Shown here: in pieces, positions 26,805-35,645 of the stretch
How positions within the stretch are numbered: position 1 is the first letter of the stretch
Layout of the letters: each line of letters opens with the position of its first letter
Assembly (NCBI RefSeq): GCF_020215665.1
Contig: NZ_CP084061.1
Location: 496,001-560,000 of the forward strand
Direction: 5' to 3'
DNA: 64,000 bases
Source: Blautia parvula
GTDB taxonomy: Bacteria; Bacillota; Clostridia; Lachnospirales; Lachnospiraceae
The notes under the pieces: generated by a model
What the model saw: the letters and a program-made list of their open reading frames with translations, nothing else
Told to the model about the DNA's origin: nothing
The model's database searches: none
Program-made: the position numbers and the translations under genes

Positions 26805-26852
26805 ATGCGTGCGATGAGAATAATAGGGATAATTGGTTTTGAGTTAAAATAA
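26805..26852 (+). CDS. Possible 15-residue leader peptide
   Basis: GGAGGAGGGG (26794-26803) directly precedes ATG 26805; the frame MRAMRIIGIIGFELK stops at 26850-26852, inside promoter P2. The ribosome site is among the strongest in the window but the product is tiny. It may be a translated leader that affects transcription or RNA stability, or chance. Confidence 0.3.
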   Translation: MRAMRIIGIIGFELK

Positions 26853-26899
26853 AAAAATAGTATTATTTTTGGCTCTAATATTCACATTCTAAAAGTGAA
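26839..26899 (+). promoter_or_regulatory. Promoter P2 with operator O2 of the tubulin-like operon
   Basis: TTGAGT (26839-26844), 16 bases, TATTAT (26861-26866), then 14 bases to the operator TTCACATTCTAAAAGTGAA (26881-26899). The spacing repeats that of P1/O1. The 190-base leader before the first gene holds no further ORF with a clear ribosome site. Confidence 0.6.
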
Positions 26900-27087
26900 C
26901 AATATAAAAAACATTAACTTGATAATAATATTAAGAAACGATATATTTAGTGATTATTTTGAGCTTTTCACAATCATAGAGTTGACCGCAAGAAGAATTT
27001 GTGGAAAGTTTATGCAGAGATTATACAACAGGAAGAACTATAATAATTAAAAAGCAGGAGAAAACTGCAGGGAGGGAGAAAAATAAT

Positions 27088-28665
27088 ATGAAAAACAAAG
27101 TAATTACAGTATTTTTAATTGCTATTCTGACGATAGCAACATTTTCAGGATGTTCAGATCAAAGAGCAGACAGCATTCCTTATCCGGATGAATTTATTGT
27201 TCCAAAAGCAGAAAAAATAGAATCTTCTGCTCAGGATGAAGAGAAAGTCCTCCAAAAAGAGAAGAATGAACGCAGTGAGGACGCTACAGAGAAAAGCGGA
27301 GAGATAAGAAATAAAGTGGATGCAGCAGATAATACGACGCCTCATGTGGCCAATAATTTTTTCGACGTATCCGGAAGTATGAGACGTTCGGCGGAAGTTG
27401 TGAACATTCATTCGGCGGCCAGTAAATCCGAAGCAGGATTTGAGAGACATTACTACACATTAGATTCAAAGCAGAATCTAATGGAGACAGACGAAAGACT
27501 TAGTCTCAGCGGCCAGTACGGGGTCGGCGCAGTGATTGATTTGATTGGAACTGTAGATATTCCGACAGACTCGAACGGAGTCAATATCCTTACCACAGAT
27601 TTGCAGACTGGAACAAGCTGTACAGAGATTGGGGAGTGGCTTGTGAATACGGGAAGCACTGGATATACATTTTACGTGTTCACCATGACTTATGATGGAA
27701 GTCTTCAATTTAGGGCCTATACTTCCAACAGCGTTAAAGAAGATGTTTCCATATCGGATTGTTATTTCTCTGAAAAAGAGTTCCTGATGGTTGTCTTCGG
27801 TCAAAACAATCTGGTTGAGGCCTTTGATACGCGTTTTCAATCTAAAATTGGTGATTCTCTCAACTATGATAAGTGTCATGTTTCTCTTAACGTAAAAGAA
27901 GAACAGCCTAAGAGTTTTCTGGAATTGCATTCGAGCAAATGCTTTACAGACAATCTGGCCAATATTACATATGACGGGACAAACTACTGCTATGGATTAG
28001 CAGAAGCTGTTACCAGAGACACAGAGTTTACTTTGGATAATACATTTGTGTATATGAAAAGTAAGAAGTCTGCAAATGCTGATACAGATGCCGTTAAGGC
28101 TGTTCTTTATGGAACATCTGATGAGGGAATTCCTGAAATTATAAAAGACGAAACTAAAATAAAGGTGTTAGAGTTTGATCCTGAATCAAATATGTACAGG
28201 GACAGCAGTGTGGGATTTGATGTGGATATAGAATCATGTCCGAATGGTATGAAAGCAGCAGAGGATGAGGAGCTCAATGCTGAATTAGGCGGTAATCTTG
28301 TGGCAAAAGGCCCTGTACTTGCTGTTACTGCAGAGAACAAGGCGCTACCAAAAGGATTATATGCAGTGGAAGTACAGCTTGTATGCGCAGCAACAGGTGA
28401 AGCTGCTAGTCTGCAGAAGTTTGCTGTTTCCCATAGTGCAGGGCTGGAGGAATACATCTCTGCCCTGAAAACAGAATGTATATCAAAAAAGGTAAATGGC
28501 AAAGCTAGTACATCCAGATATAACTATGTAGGGAATCCGGATGATTCTGTGTTCACCAGTCTGCTGGAATTTGAACGGCTGGCTGATGAATTGATTGCTG
28601 CAGGGGTGGAGTCCGGGGCTGATAACAATGCTATTACATTCCGACTAATCATTGACAATAGATAG
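27088..28665 (+). CDS. Lipoprotein with a von Willebrand factor A-like domain
   Basis: About 525 residues from ATG 27088; the longer frame from 27001 would bury the signal sequence, and GAGGGAG precedes 27088. Residues 1-22 are a lipoprotein signal with lipobox FSGC (Cys22). After a charged linker, NFFDVSGSMRRS (about 92-103) has the D-x-S-x-S part of a MIDAS metal site, and ILTTDLQTG (about 166-174) the later Asp of vWA domains. The C-terminal 250 residues are unassigned. It would sit on the outer face of the membrane. It is the first gene of a five-gene operon; vWA partners are known beside FtsZ-like remodelling proteins, so it may sense or bind a surface ligand. Confidence 0.65.
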   Translation: MKNKVITVFLIAILTIATFSGCSDQRADSIPYPDEFIVPKAEKIESSAQDEEKVLQKEKNERSEDATEKSGEIRNKVDAADNTTPHVANNFFDVSGSMRRSAEVVNIHSAASKSEAGFERHYYTLDSKQNLMETDERLSLSGQYGVGAVIDLIGTVDIPTDSNGVNILTTDLQTGTSCTEIGEWLVNTGSTGYTFYVFTMTYDGSLQFRAYTSNSVKEDVSISDCYFSEKEFLMVVFGQNNLVEAFDTRFQSKIGDSLNYDKCHVSLNVKEEQPKSFLELHSSKCFTDNLANITYDGTNYCYGLAEAVTRDTEFTLDNTFVYMKSKKSANADTDAVKAVLYGTSDEGIPEIIKDETKIKVLEFDPESNMYRDSSVGFDVDIESCPNGMKAAEDEELNAELGGNLVAKGPVLAVTAENKALPKGLYAVEVQLVCAATGEAASLQKFAVSHSAGLEEYISALKTECISKKVNGKASTSRYNYVGNPDDSVFTSLLEFERLADELIAAGVESGADNNAITFRLIIDNR

Positions 28666-28716
28666 TATCTGTTTTGATATGAAGTATTATAGATAAAATG
28701 AATGGAGGACACAGTT

Positions 28717-29181
28717 ATGAACAGTGAATTTACTAATTTTTTCCGCAGTGTAGGAGTAATGATCATGTTAATGGTTTTGGTTACTTTGGGATTATACCGT
28801 ATTGCTTATATTACCGGGGCGGGAAATGCGGCATTTTATCAGAGCCTGTTGTTTGTCTTCGGACAGGCAGTGGTGCAGATTTTATTTTATGGTCTATGGT
28901 ACCGCAAGGTTAATCGTCTGGCAGCAGATATGTATGATACTACAGAAAAAAGAAGTATGGCATTCCGCTATAAAAACAGATATCTCCTATTGGCAGTAGT
29001 TGTAACAGGATTAATTGCAGGTATTGCTATATCAGCTATGTTGGTACATGTGATTTTTGTGGGAATTAGTTTTACATATTGCAGCAGTTCGGTATGGACT
29101 ATGTTTTTTGTAGGCAATGTTGCATTGTTTGTACTGATGCGTTTTTGTGGATTGCCAAACCGGGTGACCAATACATATTAA
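28717..29181 (+). CDS. Small membrane protein, four predicted helices
   Basis: A 154-residue protein; ATG 28717 has GGAGG 8 bases upstream and is preferred to ATG 28702. Hydrophobic segments lie at about 11-31, 40-60, 90-115 and 120-140. The loop between helices 2 and 3 (KVNRLAADMYDTTEKRSMAFRYKNR) is charged and probably cytoplasmic. No family is recognised. Its place between the vWA lipoprotein and the tubulin-like protein suggests a membrane link between the two. Confidence 0.6.
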   Translation: MNSEFTNFFRSVGVMIMLMVLVTLGLYRIAYITGAGNAAFYQSLLFVFGQAVVQILFYGLWYRKVNRLAADMYDTTEKRSMAFRYKNRYLLLAVVVTGLIAGIAISAMLVHVIFVGISFTYCSSSVWTMFFVGNVALFVLMRFCGLPNRVTNTY

Positions 29182-29214
29182 GGGAGATTTGACTATATAG
29201 GGAGGATATACATT

Positions 29215-30822
29215 ATGGATAATATGAATTATGTGTTCTTAGAGGGTGGTACCGGAGTCAGAGTCGGTCTGGCAGTCTGTCACTTGGCTGACTGTAAAGC
29301 TTATGCATCAAAAGGAAAAGCAGAAGGGTGGAATATGGTATATGAGACCATGGATGCAGGTGCTGAAGAAATCGGTGAGATATTGAAGCTTTTGTCAGAT
29401 GATGAGCAGTTGGATTTCTGTGATCCGTCCATTAACTTTGCATTTCTGAAGATGGCCGAGCGTGTCAAGAAAAAGCTGCAGGAAGAAGGTGATTTTTGCC
29501 TGGAGAAAGTGGCTCCGGAATGGTTTAAAAATGAGCTGCTTCTTACAAAGGAAGAATTGCAGAGAGATCTTCTTGGGGGGTATTACCGTGATCTTGTAAT
29601 TGGCAGCATTGCGTCTGCTCTGGCAATGGACTGTGCAATGGAAACCCAAGAAGACAAAAAGGCAGGATTCCAGGCTATTGTAGATGCGGTTGTAGCCTCA
29701 AATAACAGATATGAGGTAAGAGTGGCATTTGCAGGATCAGGAATCGGTGGTGAAGGTCGTACTAACTTGTGTATGCATCCGGCCATGCTTAAGAAACTCT
29801 GTATTGAAAGCGTCATAAAAGAGCTACACATGCAATATAACGATGCAGAGACGTATGTGGAGAAGAATTTGAAGATTGCTGTCATCATGCTTGGAGGTGC
29901 ATTTCGTTTTCCTGCAATTGAGGGGTTGGATCAGGATGTTGCAGGTCTGGTTGCCGGGACGCTTAGAAATTATCCGAAAGATTCTGCTGATGCGGTGAAT
30001 CTGTTTTATCTACTGGAGCATGACTGTATGCCGGTACAAGCAGAGTTTCCTTCTGATTCTGGGCTGCAGTTTAAACATGCACATGCCATTGAGCTTGTAG
30101 CTGTAGCAATGATTGAGAATTTTTTTAATAGAACCACAGAAGAGGTAGAAAAAAGATGTCCCGTTATTCCACATTACTCTCTTCCAGGCAATTCACGGAC
30201 AAATTGGGAGAATCTTGGCCTTCCTGATAGTTACCGTATGGCAATGAGTGCTCGTCTTCGGTTTGATGCTGCCTTGTTTTACTGGGTTCGTCCGCAACTA
30301 ATCTTATCCTCTAAAGAGAGAAATGCAGGTAAGATTTATGATTCAGAGATACTAAGTAAGATGTTTGGCGGGAAAACAGGAAAACGATTGGAGTCTGCAA
30401 TAGCGGATATTGGATTTGATGTGGACAGTAAGATGATAACCCCCCTCTCAGTTCTTTTGGATAAAGAGACAAGATGGCTTTCTTATCTTAGGGATGTGTG
30501 CCTAACAGGAAAGAATTGGGAGACTGGGGCAATGCCTGCAGAATCATTTGGAACAAGTCTTTTTCCTGTAGATCAGATAGATAAACTTTTGGAGCATACA
30601 CATATTCGGTATGTGGGAGGAATGACAGGTTATAAGCTTGATGCACTGACAGATTGTCCAGAAAGTAACAGATATCATACGGGAATGACACTTGACAGAA
30701 TCCGTTCACAGATAACATATACCAATCATGGAACACCCAGGGACTTTAAGGAAATCATGGGCGGGCTGTATGAGATGTGCAGTAAAGTAAAGGAGAAAAA
30801 ATATGGCATTTTCGGAAAGTAG
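29215..30822 (+). CDS. Tubulin/FtsZ-like GTPase candidate (Tubulin_2-like)
   Basis: A 535-residue protein. The N-terminus YVFLEGGTGVRVGLAVCHL (residues 6-24) resembles the glycine-rich first loop of tubulin-like proteins of the Tubulin_2 group. VAFAGSGIGGEGRTN (170-184) lies where that group has GStfGGTGAS, the counterpart of the tubulin T4 phosphate loop; here the Thr is replaced by Glu. KIAVIMLGGAFRFP follows, again in the expected order. The C-terminal 250 residues are helical and unassigned. FtsZ-like proteins of this kind are found beside vWA proteins and are proposed to remodel membranes. The gene overlaps the next by 20 bases. Assignment rests on motifs read by eye. Confidence 0.5.
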   Translation: MDNMNYVFLEGGTGVRVGLAVCHLADCKAYASKGKAEGWNMVYETMDAGAEEIGEILKLLSDDEQLDFCDPSINFAFLKMAERVKKKLQEEGDFCLEKVAPEWFKNELLLTKEELQRDLLGGYYRDLVIGSIASALAMDCAMETQEDKKAGFQAIVDAVVASNNRYEVRVAFAGSGIGGEGRTNLCMHPAMLKKLCIESVIKELHMQYNDAETYVEKNLKIAVIMLGGAFRFPAIEGLDQDVAGLVAGTLRNYPKDSADAVNLFYLLEHDCMPVQAEFPSDSGLQFKHAHAIELVAVAMIENFFNRTTEEVEKRCPVIPHYSLPGNSRTNWENLGLPDSYRMAMSARLRFDAALFYWVRPQLILSSKERNAGKIYDSEILSKMFGGKTGKRLESAIADIGFDVDSKMITPLSVLLDKETRWLSYLRDVCLTGKNWETGAMPAESFGTSLFPVDQIDKLLEHTHIRYVGGMTGYKLDALTDCPESNRYHTGMTLDRIRSQITYTNHGTPRDFKEIMGGLYEMCSKVKEKKYGIFGK

Positions 30823-33800
30823 AGAGATAAATAGTGTCAGAAACAGCGAAGTAAATGGCTGCATGGATTTGGAAGGCATTACAATTCAGGAAACTGCTGA
30901 TTTGATTATGACTGCTGCTTCCAGAGATAATACATATCAGAATGCAAAGAACATTTTAAATGTGTTTGGTAATATTAAAGCCTGGATGCTGAATGCCAAT
31001 TGCGAGAATGAAAAAATTGCAAAGGCAAATATAAACCATATGAAAGTAATGTATACTTATTGGGCCGGAGCTATTTATAAAGGGTATAAGGTGGAATTTA
31101 GAACATATGCCTTTAACAAGGAGAATCCAATAGAAAACAGGTGTATCAATGATCTGAAAAAGATGAGTGGCTGGAGAGAGTCGTCGGAGGCTATACTGGA
31201 AATGGCAATTGGAGACCGTACGGTTGGTATTTTTGTTCCTGAATGGAAATGTTTTATTCCAGGAGCCAGTTTCTGTGAAGAATCTATCGACGGGGAAACT
31301 CCTGATGATTATTTGAATGCAAATCTCCACATAAAGAAACGCTGTAGGGCTATGTTGGGAAATTTAGTAGAAAATGGGACGGATGTAAAAGTTATCAAGG
31401 TACTTTTGGAGCAGCTCGGAGGAAATATTTCTCCAGAAGAACGCAGGATTTATGAAGGTGAAGTGGCAGAGATGCTTTCCGTTGATGTGACCACATATAT
31501 AGAAAAGACAGCGTCAGGCGCCAATGCCGCAACTATATGCGGACATATGGGGACCAATCATGAGGAAAAACTCCTGAGCCGTCCGGTTTTGGTCAATACG
31601 GATGTAAACCCGGTTATCGGACCGGGTATGAAGCAAATTGGAAATAACTTTGTCGTTATTCCGCCCGTGATTCATGTGGACAAGATTAATGATTCGGAAT
31701 ATGCTTTTGGGGAACTGGATATGTATGGGATTCCTGAATGGATTGAGTATACAGCTGAACTGGATGGGAATCTATACCATCAGGTGTATGCTAAGGGTGA
31801 TAAAGGGTTTAAAACGTGTCGCCCGCAGAACTATATAGATATGTCCTATATGATCCCGGAGGGAATTTTGAAAAAGTATAATTATCTTGTGCAGGATTCG
31901 GCAGCGGGTTCCCTGGGGCTGGACGAGGTGGATGTAGGTTGGAATGTTTATCCATATGACGATGAGACTAATGTGGCTAAGCTTGTTACTAAGCAGCATC
32001 CGGATGAGAAGTGTGAAATTCATCAGCGGACAGAGAAAATCACACGAATGGAGCTGTGCGATACCCATGGCAATATTCTGGGGACTATCTTTCCGGAAGT
32101 AAGAGCGGATTTTGAAAAAAAAGACAATATAGCTTATTTATCTCTGGACCCTGCGGGAGCAGTTAGCGTAAGGCTTATGACGCTTTCCGGTAGCGGTCGG
32201 TCAGGAGATATTTGCTATATGAATCTAATACATCCGGTGACACCGATGGCAAAAGGTGAACTGCATCGTGCGGTGGAGCGATGCCTGTTTCCTTTAGAAG
32301 GCAAAGGGACACATTTTGATTCTCTTTTGCAGAAGTTCTTTCCTAAAGGCTTTGGCGGATGGGCTGGATTAATGGTAGAAGGCAGAGTATGGCTGCCGGA
32401 TCAGAATGCATTGTTTGATGCATTGAAGGCTTGTCCGGGTACAATGAGTGCTGCTATGACCGATTTAGGAGTTGTAAGCAATATGAAAGAGATGTTGACC
32501 CGTTCCAATTTGAGTCCAAAGGATAAGGAGTCCTGTATGTCAGCTTTGAAGTTATATATTGGTACCATGATTTTGGAAGGAGTTTTTGCTCTTGCCAAAG
32601 AGGGGTATGCAGTTAGGGCTGAAAATCTGAAAGTTTTAATCTCTTATCCTGAAAACGGCTCAGGGGAAGGTGTTACCAGATTAATAATACGCGCCATAAG
32701 AGGGGCTTTAAGCTTAGTTAACGAATATATGGTGCCGGATAATCAGTTGGTGGTTGATGAAAATGTATTCTTTTACTCAGAAAGTGAAGCAACTGCAGAG
32801 TGGCATAAAAATAATCCGCCTGGAAAAAGCTTTATGGGAAGAAATGTTGCAGCGGGAACTCCAGATTATGGACATTCCACTCACGATTATTCTCTCAGAG
32901 TAAATGATCATTTATATATGTTTTCCATTCCTTATGCTGCTCAATATATCACGAACGCTACCCTGGCGAAGGTTTATGATGGAAATGCATGTGCTCTGAT
33001 GCGATGTTTTTTAGGCGGAAGTCAGGAACTTAAAATCAGGGCACTTGAGTCTATTGAGCAATCTATGGAGTCTTCACAGGGGAAGCTTTATGAACGACTC
33101 GGGTTTGTCCTTTCATTAAACAGGCTGTTTAGTAGTTGTGTTTTTAAAGTGACGGGAAGTAATGCAGATATTTTTCAGATGAAGGTTCAACAGATTACAG
33201 AGGCAAAACTTAATATTGCAATTCCTGCTTATGCTTATACGGTTATTCGTGCACTTAAGGACGGAGAACTTAAGCTTGACAGTAGTATAATATTGGCTCC
33301 GGTTGGAAAAGGATCTTTGGCAATAGATAATACTGTAGATGATTTTGAGCGGCGTTTTATTCAGCGTTTAAATAATCAGATTCAGTATATGATCAATAAC
33401 GATGAAAAATTCCCGAAGAATACAGTTTTTACTGGGGTAATTCAGCTTCTTCCAAATAATGACAGGGAAAAAATCAGTGTTGCCCAGGGAATGATTGATA
33501 TTGAAGAGAATAGTGGAGCAGATAGGTCAGGCTATATCTCTGTAATTCCTGATCCGATTGAGTATTATCTTGATCTGGCATATAGTGTAGATCAGTCCGG
33601 TATAGCTGCCAGGGAGGAAGTGAGCATAGAATTGGAGAAGTTTAATACTCCTGCAATGAGAGCAAGATATAATGCCATGCGGGAAGAGATTTATGATCAG
33701 GCATTTGATGCACTTGTCAACAGTTATAGATATGAACAGTTTGAGGAGAGTTTTAATCGTTGGGGATATACGGGTATTGAAGAGGGCGTAGCATACGATG

Positions 33801-33967
33801 AGGCAGGCATCCTGGATGATACAATTCGCACAATAGTAAAGCAACAGTTTCAAAACCTGGTCGCTGAATTGAAACAGTGCAGAAAAGAGCTCGTTATGTC
33901 TTGTCCCTACATCGAAAAGGAGATGATGTGCAGTGCCATGATTGACCTTGCAATTGAGAGATTGTGA
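30803..33967 (+). CDS. Very large protein with possible actin/Hsp70-type ATPase motifs
   Basis: A 1054-residue soluble protein; AAGGAG at 30789-30794 fixes ATG 30803, inside the previous gene. The first 440 residues are unassigned. LSLDPAGAVSVRLMTLSGSG (about 446-465) could be a phosphate-1 loop of the actin/Hsp70 fold, GTPDYGHSTHDYSLRV (about 684-699) a phosphate-2 loop with DxG-x-ST-x-D, and LAPVGKGSLAID (about 830) might belong to the nucleotide site. The last 150 residues are acidic and helical. If correct, the operon pairs a tubulin-like with an actin-like protein. No closer family is recognised. Confidence 0.45.
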   Translation: MAFSESREINSVRNSEVNGCMDLEGITIQETADLIMTAASRDNTYQNAKNILNVFGNIKAWMLNANCENEKIAKANINHMKVMYTYWAGAIYKGYKVEFRTYAFNKENPIENRCINDLKKMSGWRESSEAILEMAIGDRTVGIFVPEWKCFIPGASFCEESIDGETPDDYLNANLHIKKRCRAMLGNLVENGTDVKVIKVLLEQLGGNISPEERRIYEGEVAEMLSVDVTTYIEKTASGANAATICGHMGTNHEEKLLSRPVLVNTDVNPVIGPGMKQIGNNFVVIPPVIHVDKINDSEYAFGELDMYGIPEWIEYTAELDGNLYHQVYAKGDKGFKTCRPQNYIDMSYMIPEGILKKYNYLVQDSAAGSLGLDEVDVGWNVYPYDDETNVAKLVTKQHPDEKCEIHQRTEKITRMELCDTHGNILGTIFPEVRADFEKKDNIAYLSLDPAGAVSVRLMTLSGSGRSGDICYMNLIHPVTPMAKGELHRAVERCLFPLEGKGTHFDSLLQKFFPKGFGGWAGLMVEGRVWLPDQNALFDALKACPGTMSAAMTDLGVVSNMKEMLTRSNLSPKDKESCMSALKLYIGTMILEGVFALAKEGYAVRAENLKVLISYPENGSGEGVTRLIIRAIRGALSLVNEYMVPDNQLVVDENVFFYSESEATAEWHKNNPPGKSFMGRNVAAGTPDYGHSTHDYSLRVNDHLYMFSIPYAAQYITNATLAKVYDGNACALMRCFLGGSQELKIRALESIEQSMESSQGKLYERLGFVLSLNRLFSSCVFKVTGSNADIFQMKVQQITEAKLNIAIPAYAYTVIRALKDGELKLDSSIILAPVGKGSLAIDNTVDDFERRFIQRLNNQIQYMINNDEKFPKNTVFTGVIQLLPNNDREKISVAQGMIDIEENSGADRSGYISVIPDPIEYYLDLAYSVDQSGIAAREEVSIELEKFNTPAMRARYNAMREEIYDQAFDALVNSYRYEQFEESFNRWGYTGIEEGVAYDEAGILDDTIRTIVKQQFQNLVAELKQCRKELVMSCPYIEKEMMCSAMIDLAIERL

Positions 33968-33976
33968 GGTGAGAAT

Positions 33977-34714
33977 ATGTTTGAAGCAGCAGAAGGAGTA
34001 ATTATAGGGGCTCAGTCAACCTCTTTAAGTGAGGACTCTTTATTTTGTGTTGTGTTGGTGATGATTCTGGTATTACAGATATTGCTTACGGCTGGCATGG
34101 TTATCATAATAATGAAACATATAGATTCTTCCAGAGACCTGAGAAATATACTAAGAAAAGTTGATAAAATGGAGGAAAAGCTTGCAAGGAATGCAGGAAA
34201 AAGACAGAAAGAAAAAACTTTTGTATCATACGGTAACGAGAATGATACTCCTCCCCTTGCAAATATATATTATCAGGAATCAACAGACAACATAGTGCAG
34301 AATTCGGATAGGCAAAAAAGCATGGAAACACAACCTGATTCTAGTAATCAGGTGATAAATGATCTGGCAGATAGATGTCAGTGTTGTGGTCTGTCTGTCA
34401 ACGGTTCCGTTCACTACAATCCTGAGGGACCGGCAAAATTCGATGTAAAAGAACTGGAGGAAGCAGAATTCGTTCTACGCTCGGACATGACAGTTATACC
34501 TGTGAGTAGTAGCTTTTTGGGATATAATAATGATCAATATTATAGAAGCCGAGAGTTTTTCGTCGTATATGATTTTCAAGATAAAAATGGTAGAGATGTT
34601 GTTTGGCAGGAGCCAGTAAAGCTGGTTGCAGTCCAAAAACCGGCAGTTGTAGAAAAGATAGATAACGGTTACCAATTATTAAAAAAAGGCATTCTGATTG
34701 TTGAAAAAAAATAA
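33977..34714 (+). CDS. Membrane-anchored coiled-coil protein with C-terminal beta domain
   Basis: A 245-residue protein. One membrane helix (about residues 24-47) is followed by a short coiled coil (SSRDLRNILRKVDKMEEKLARN), a low-complexity linker, a CQCCG cysteine cluster (about 135-139) and a C-terminal domain of short strands (about 160-245). The domain is probably cytoplasmic, since positive charge follows the helix. It is the last gene of the operon, 10 bases after the large protein, and is followed by a terminator. It may tether the large ATPase or the tubulin-like protein to the membrane. Confidence 0.6.
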   Translation: MFEAAEGVIIGAQSTSLSEDSLFCVVLVMILVLQILLTAGMVIIIMKHIDSSRDLRNILRKVDKMEEKLARNAGKRQKEKTFVSYGNENDTPPLANIYYQESTDNIVQNSDRQKSMETQPDSSNQVINDLADRCQCCGLSVNGSVHYNPEGPAKFDVKELEEAEFVLRSDMTVIPVSSSFLGYNNDQYYRSREFFVVYDFQDKNGRDVVWQEPVKLVAVQKPAVVEKIDNGYQLLKKGILIVEKK

Positions 34715-34720
34715 TTTTTT

Positions 34721-34762
34721 CATTACAGAGAAAATGTTGTAAAATTTTCTCTGTAATGATTA
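34721..34762 (+). terminator. Rho-independent terminator of the tubulin-like operon
   Basis: CATTACAGAGAAAAT (34721-34735) pairs perfectly with ATTTTCTCTGTAATG (34744-34758) around an 8-base loop, followed by ATTATCTTTATT. Confidence 0.85.
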
Positions 34763-34886
34763 TCTTTATTCATATTAAATCAAATCTCTGGTGAAAAAGC
34801 TGCTTTTTACACCATCTTTTTCGGCTCGGAATCGAATCCTAAGTATTAAATAAAATAATATATATTTTTTTTGTGGGATAATACTA

Positions 34887-34946
34887 TTGTAAAAGAGGAT
34901 TGATTGTGGTATTATGTCTTTGTTTGGAATCACTTATATAAAGTGA
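34887..34946 (+). promoter_or_regulatory. Promoter P3 with operator O3, before the STAS-like/winged-helix gene
   Basis: TTGTAA (34887-34892), 17 bases, TATTAT (34910-34915), 14 bases, then the palindrome TCACTTATATAAAGTGA (34930-34946). ACTATTGTAAAA is shared word for word with P1. This is the third copy of the promoter-operator arrangement and points to joint control with the operon upstream. Confidence 0.65.
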
Positions 34947-34976
34947 GCGTGTTTTAGAAAGAGAGTTGTATAGGTT

Positions 34977-35645
34977 ATGATTATAAATTTAATGGAAATC
35001 ATAAGACAGATTTCCAATGCGGATTACTGGTATCTTGCTGGACGTGATAAAGCACAACAAATATTTTCATTAGCATTGGAAGAAAAACTGTCAGACAATA
35101 CTGAAGTGAATAGAAGGGTTATTGTTGATTGTAAAGATATTCCCCTGGCAACATCTTCTTTTATAGATGAATTGTTTTTTATCCATATTTTTGATTCAAA
35201 TTGTCGTCATGGTAATTCTATATTAATTTTAAAAAATGTTAGTGATGAGCTTTATTTTAATCTGAAAATGGCTGTTGAAGGCAAAAAAGGATTAATTGAG
35301 GAAGCAAAAAAGAAAAATAAATTCTTTTTGACCATAGAGGATTTAAAAAAGTATAAGGAAAGCCATAGCAATGTTAGCAGCTGTCAAGTGGGAAGCCCCT
35401 ATTTATTATGCGAGCGTAATGGGGGATTAGAAATCCTCGGTTTTTCAGAAGGCGAAAAACAAAAAGTGCTACTGGAAAATATTATACAAGGAGCCAGGTA
35501 CACAACAAGTCTTTTGGCTTTAAAAGAAAATATTTCAAATACAGCTGCTGCAAACAGGCTGACACGCTTGTACGAGAAGAATCTGGTATTTCGCCAAATA
35601 AAGCCAGAGTCAGTTCCGGAAATCTATGAATATTTTTATTCTTGA
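34977..35645 (+). CDS. STAS-like (DUF4325-type) protein with C-terminal winged-helix-like region
   Basis: A 222-residue protein. The N-terminal half has RRVIVDCKDIPLATSSFIDELFFI (about 44-67), the pattern of the STAS-like DUF4325 domain, where the serine-rich turn is the possible phosphorylation site. The C-terminal half has SLLALKENISNTAAANRLTRLYEKNLV (about 179-205), which reads as a winged helix. It is transcribed alone from P3/O3. A likely role is a switch regulator that binds the shared palindrome and is itself controlled by the STAS-ATPase protein at 25739-26629. The regulatory link is inference. Confidence 0.55.
   Translation: MIINLMEIIRQISNADYWYLAGRDKAQQIFSLALEEKLSDNTEVNRRVIVDCKDIPLATSSFIDELFFIHIFDSNCRHGNSILILKNVSDELYFNLKMAVEGKKGLIEEAKKKNKFFLTIEDLKKYKESHSNVSSCQVGSPYLLCERNGGLEILGFSEGEKQKVLLENIIQGARYTTSLLALKENISNTAAANRLTRLYEKNLVFRQIKPESVPEIYEYFYS

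Noticed and set aside
27001-27087. Longer start for the vWA lipoprotein
   Set aside because: It would place 29 hydrophilic residues before the signal sequence and lipobox; ATG 27088 has a better ribosome site.
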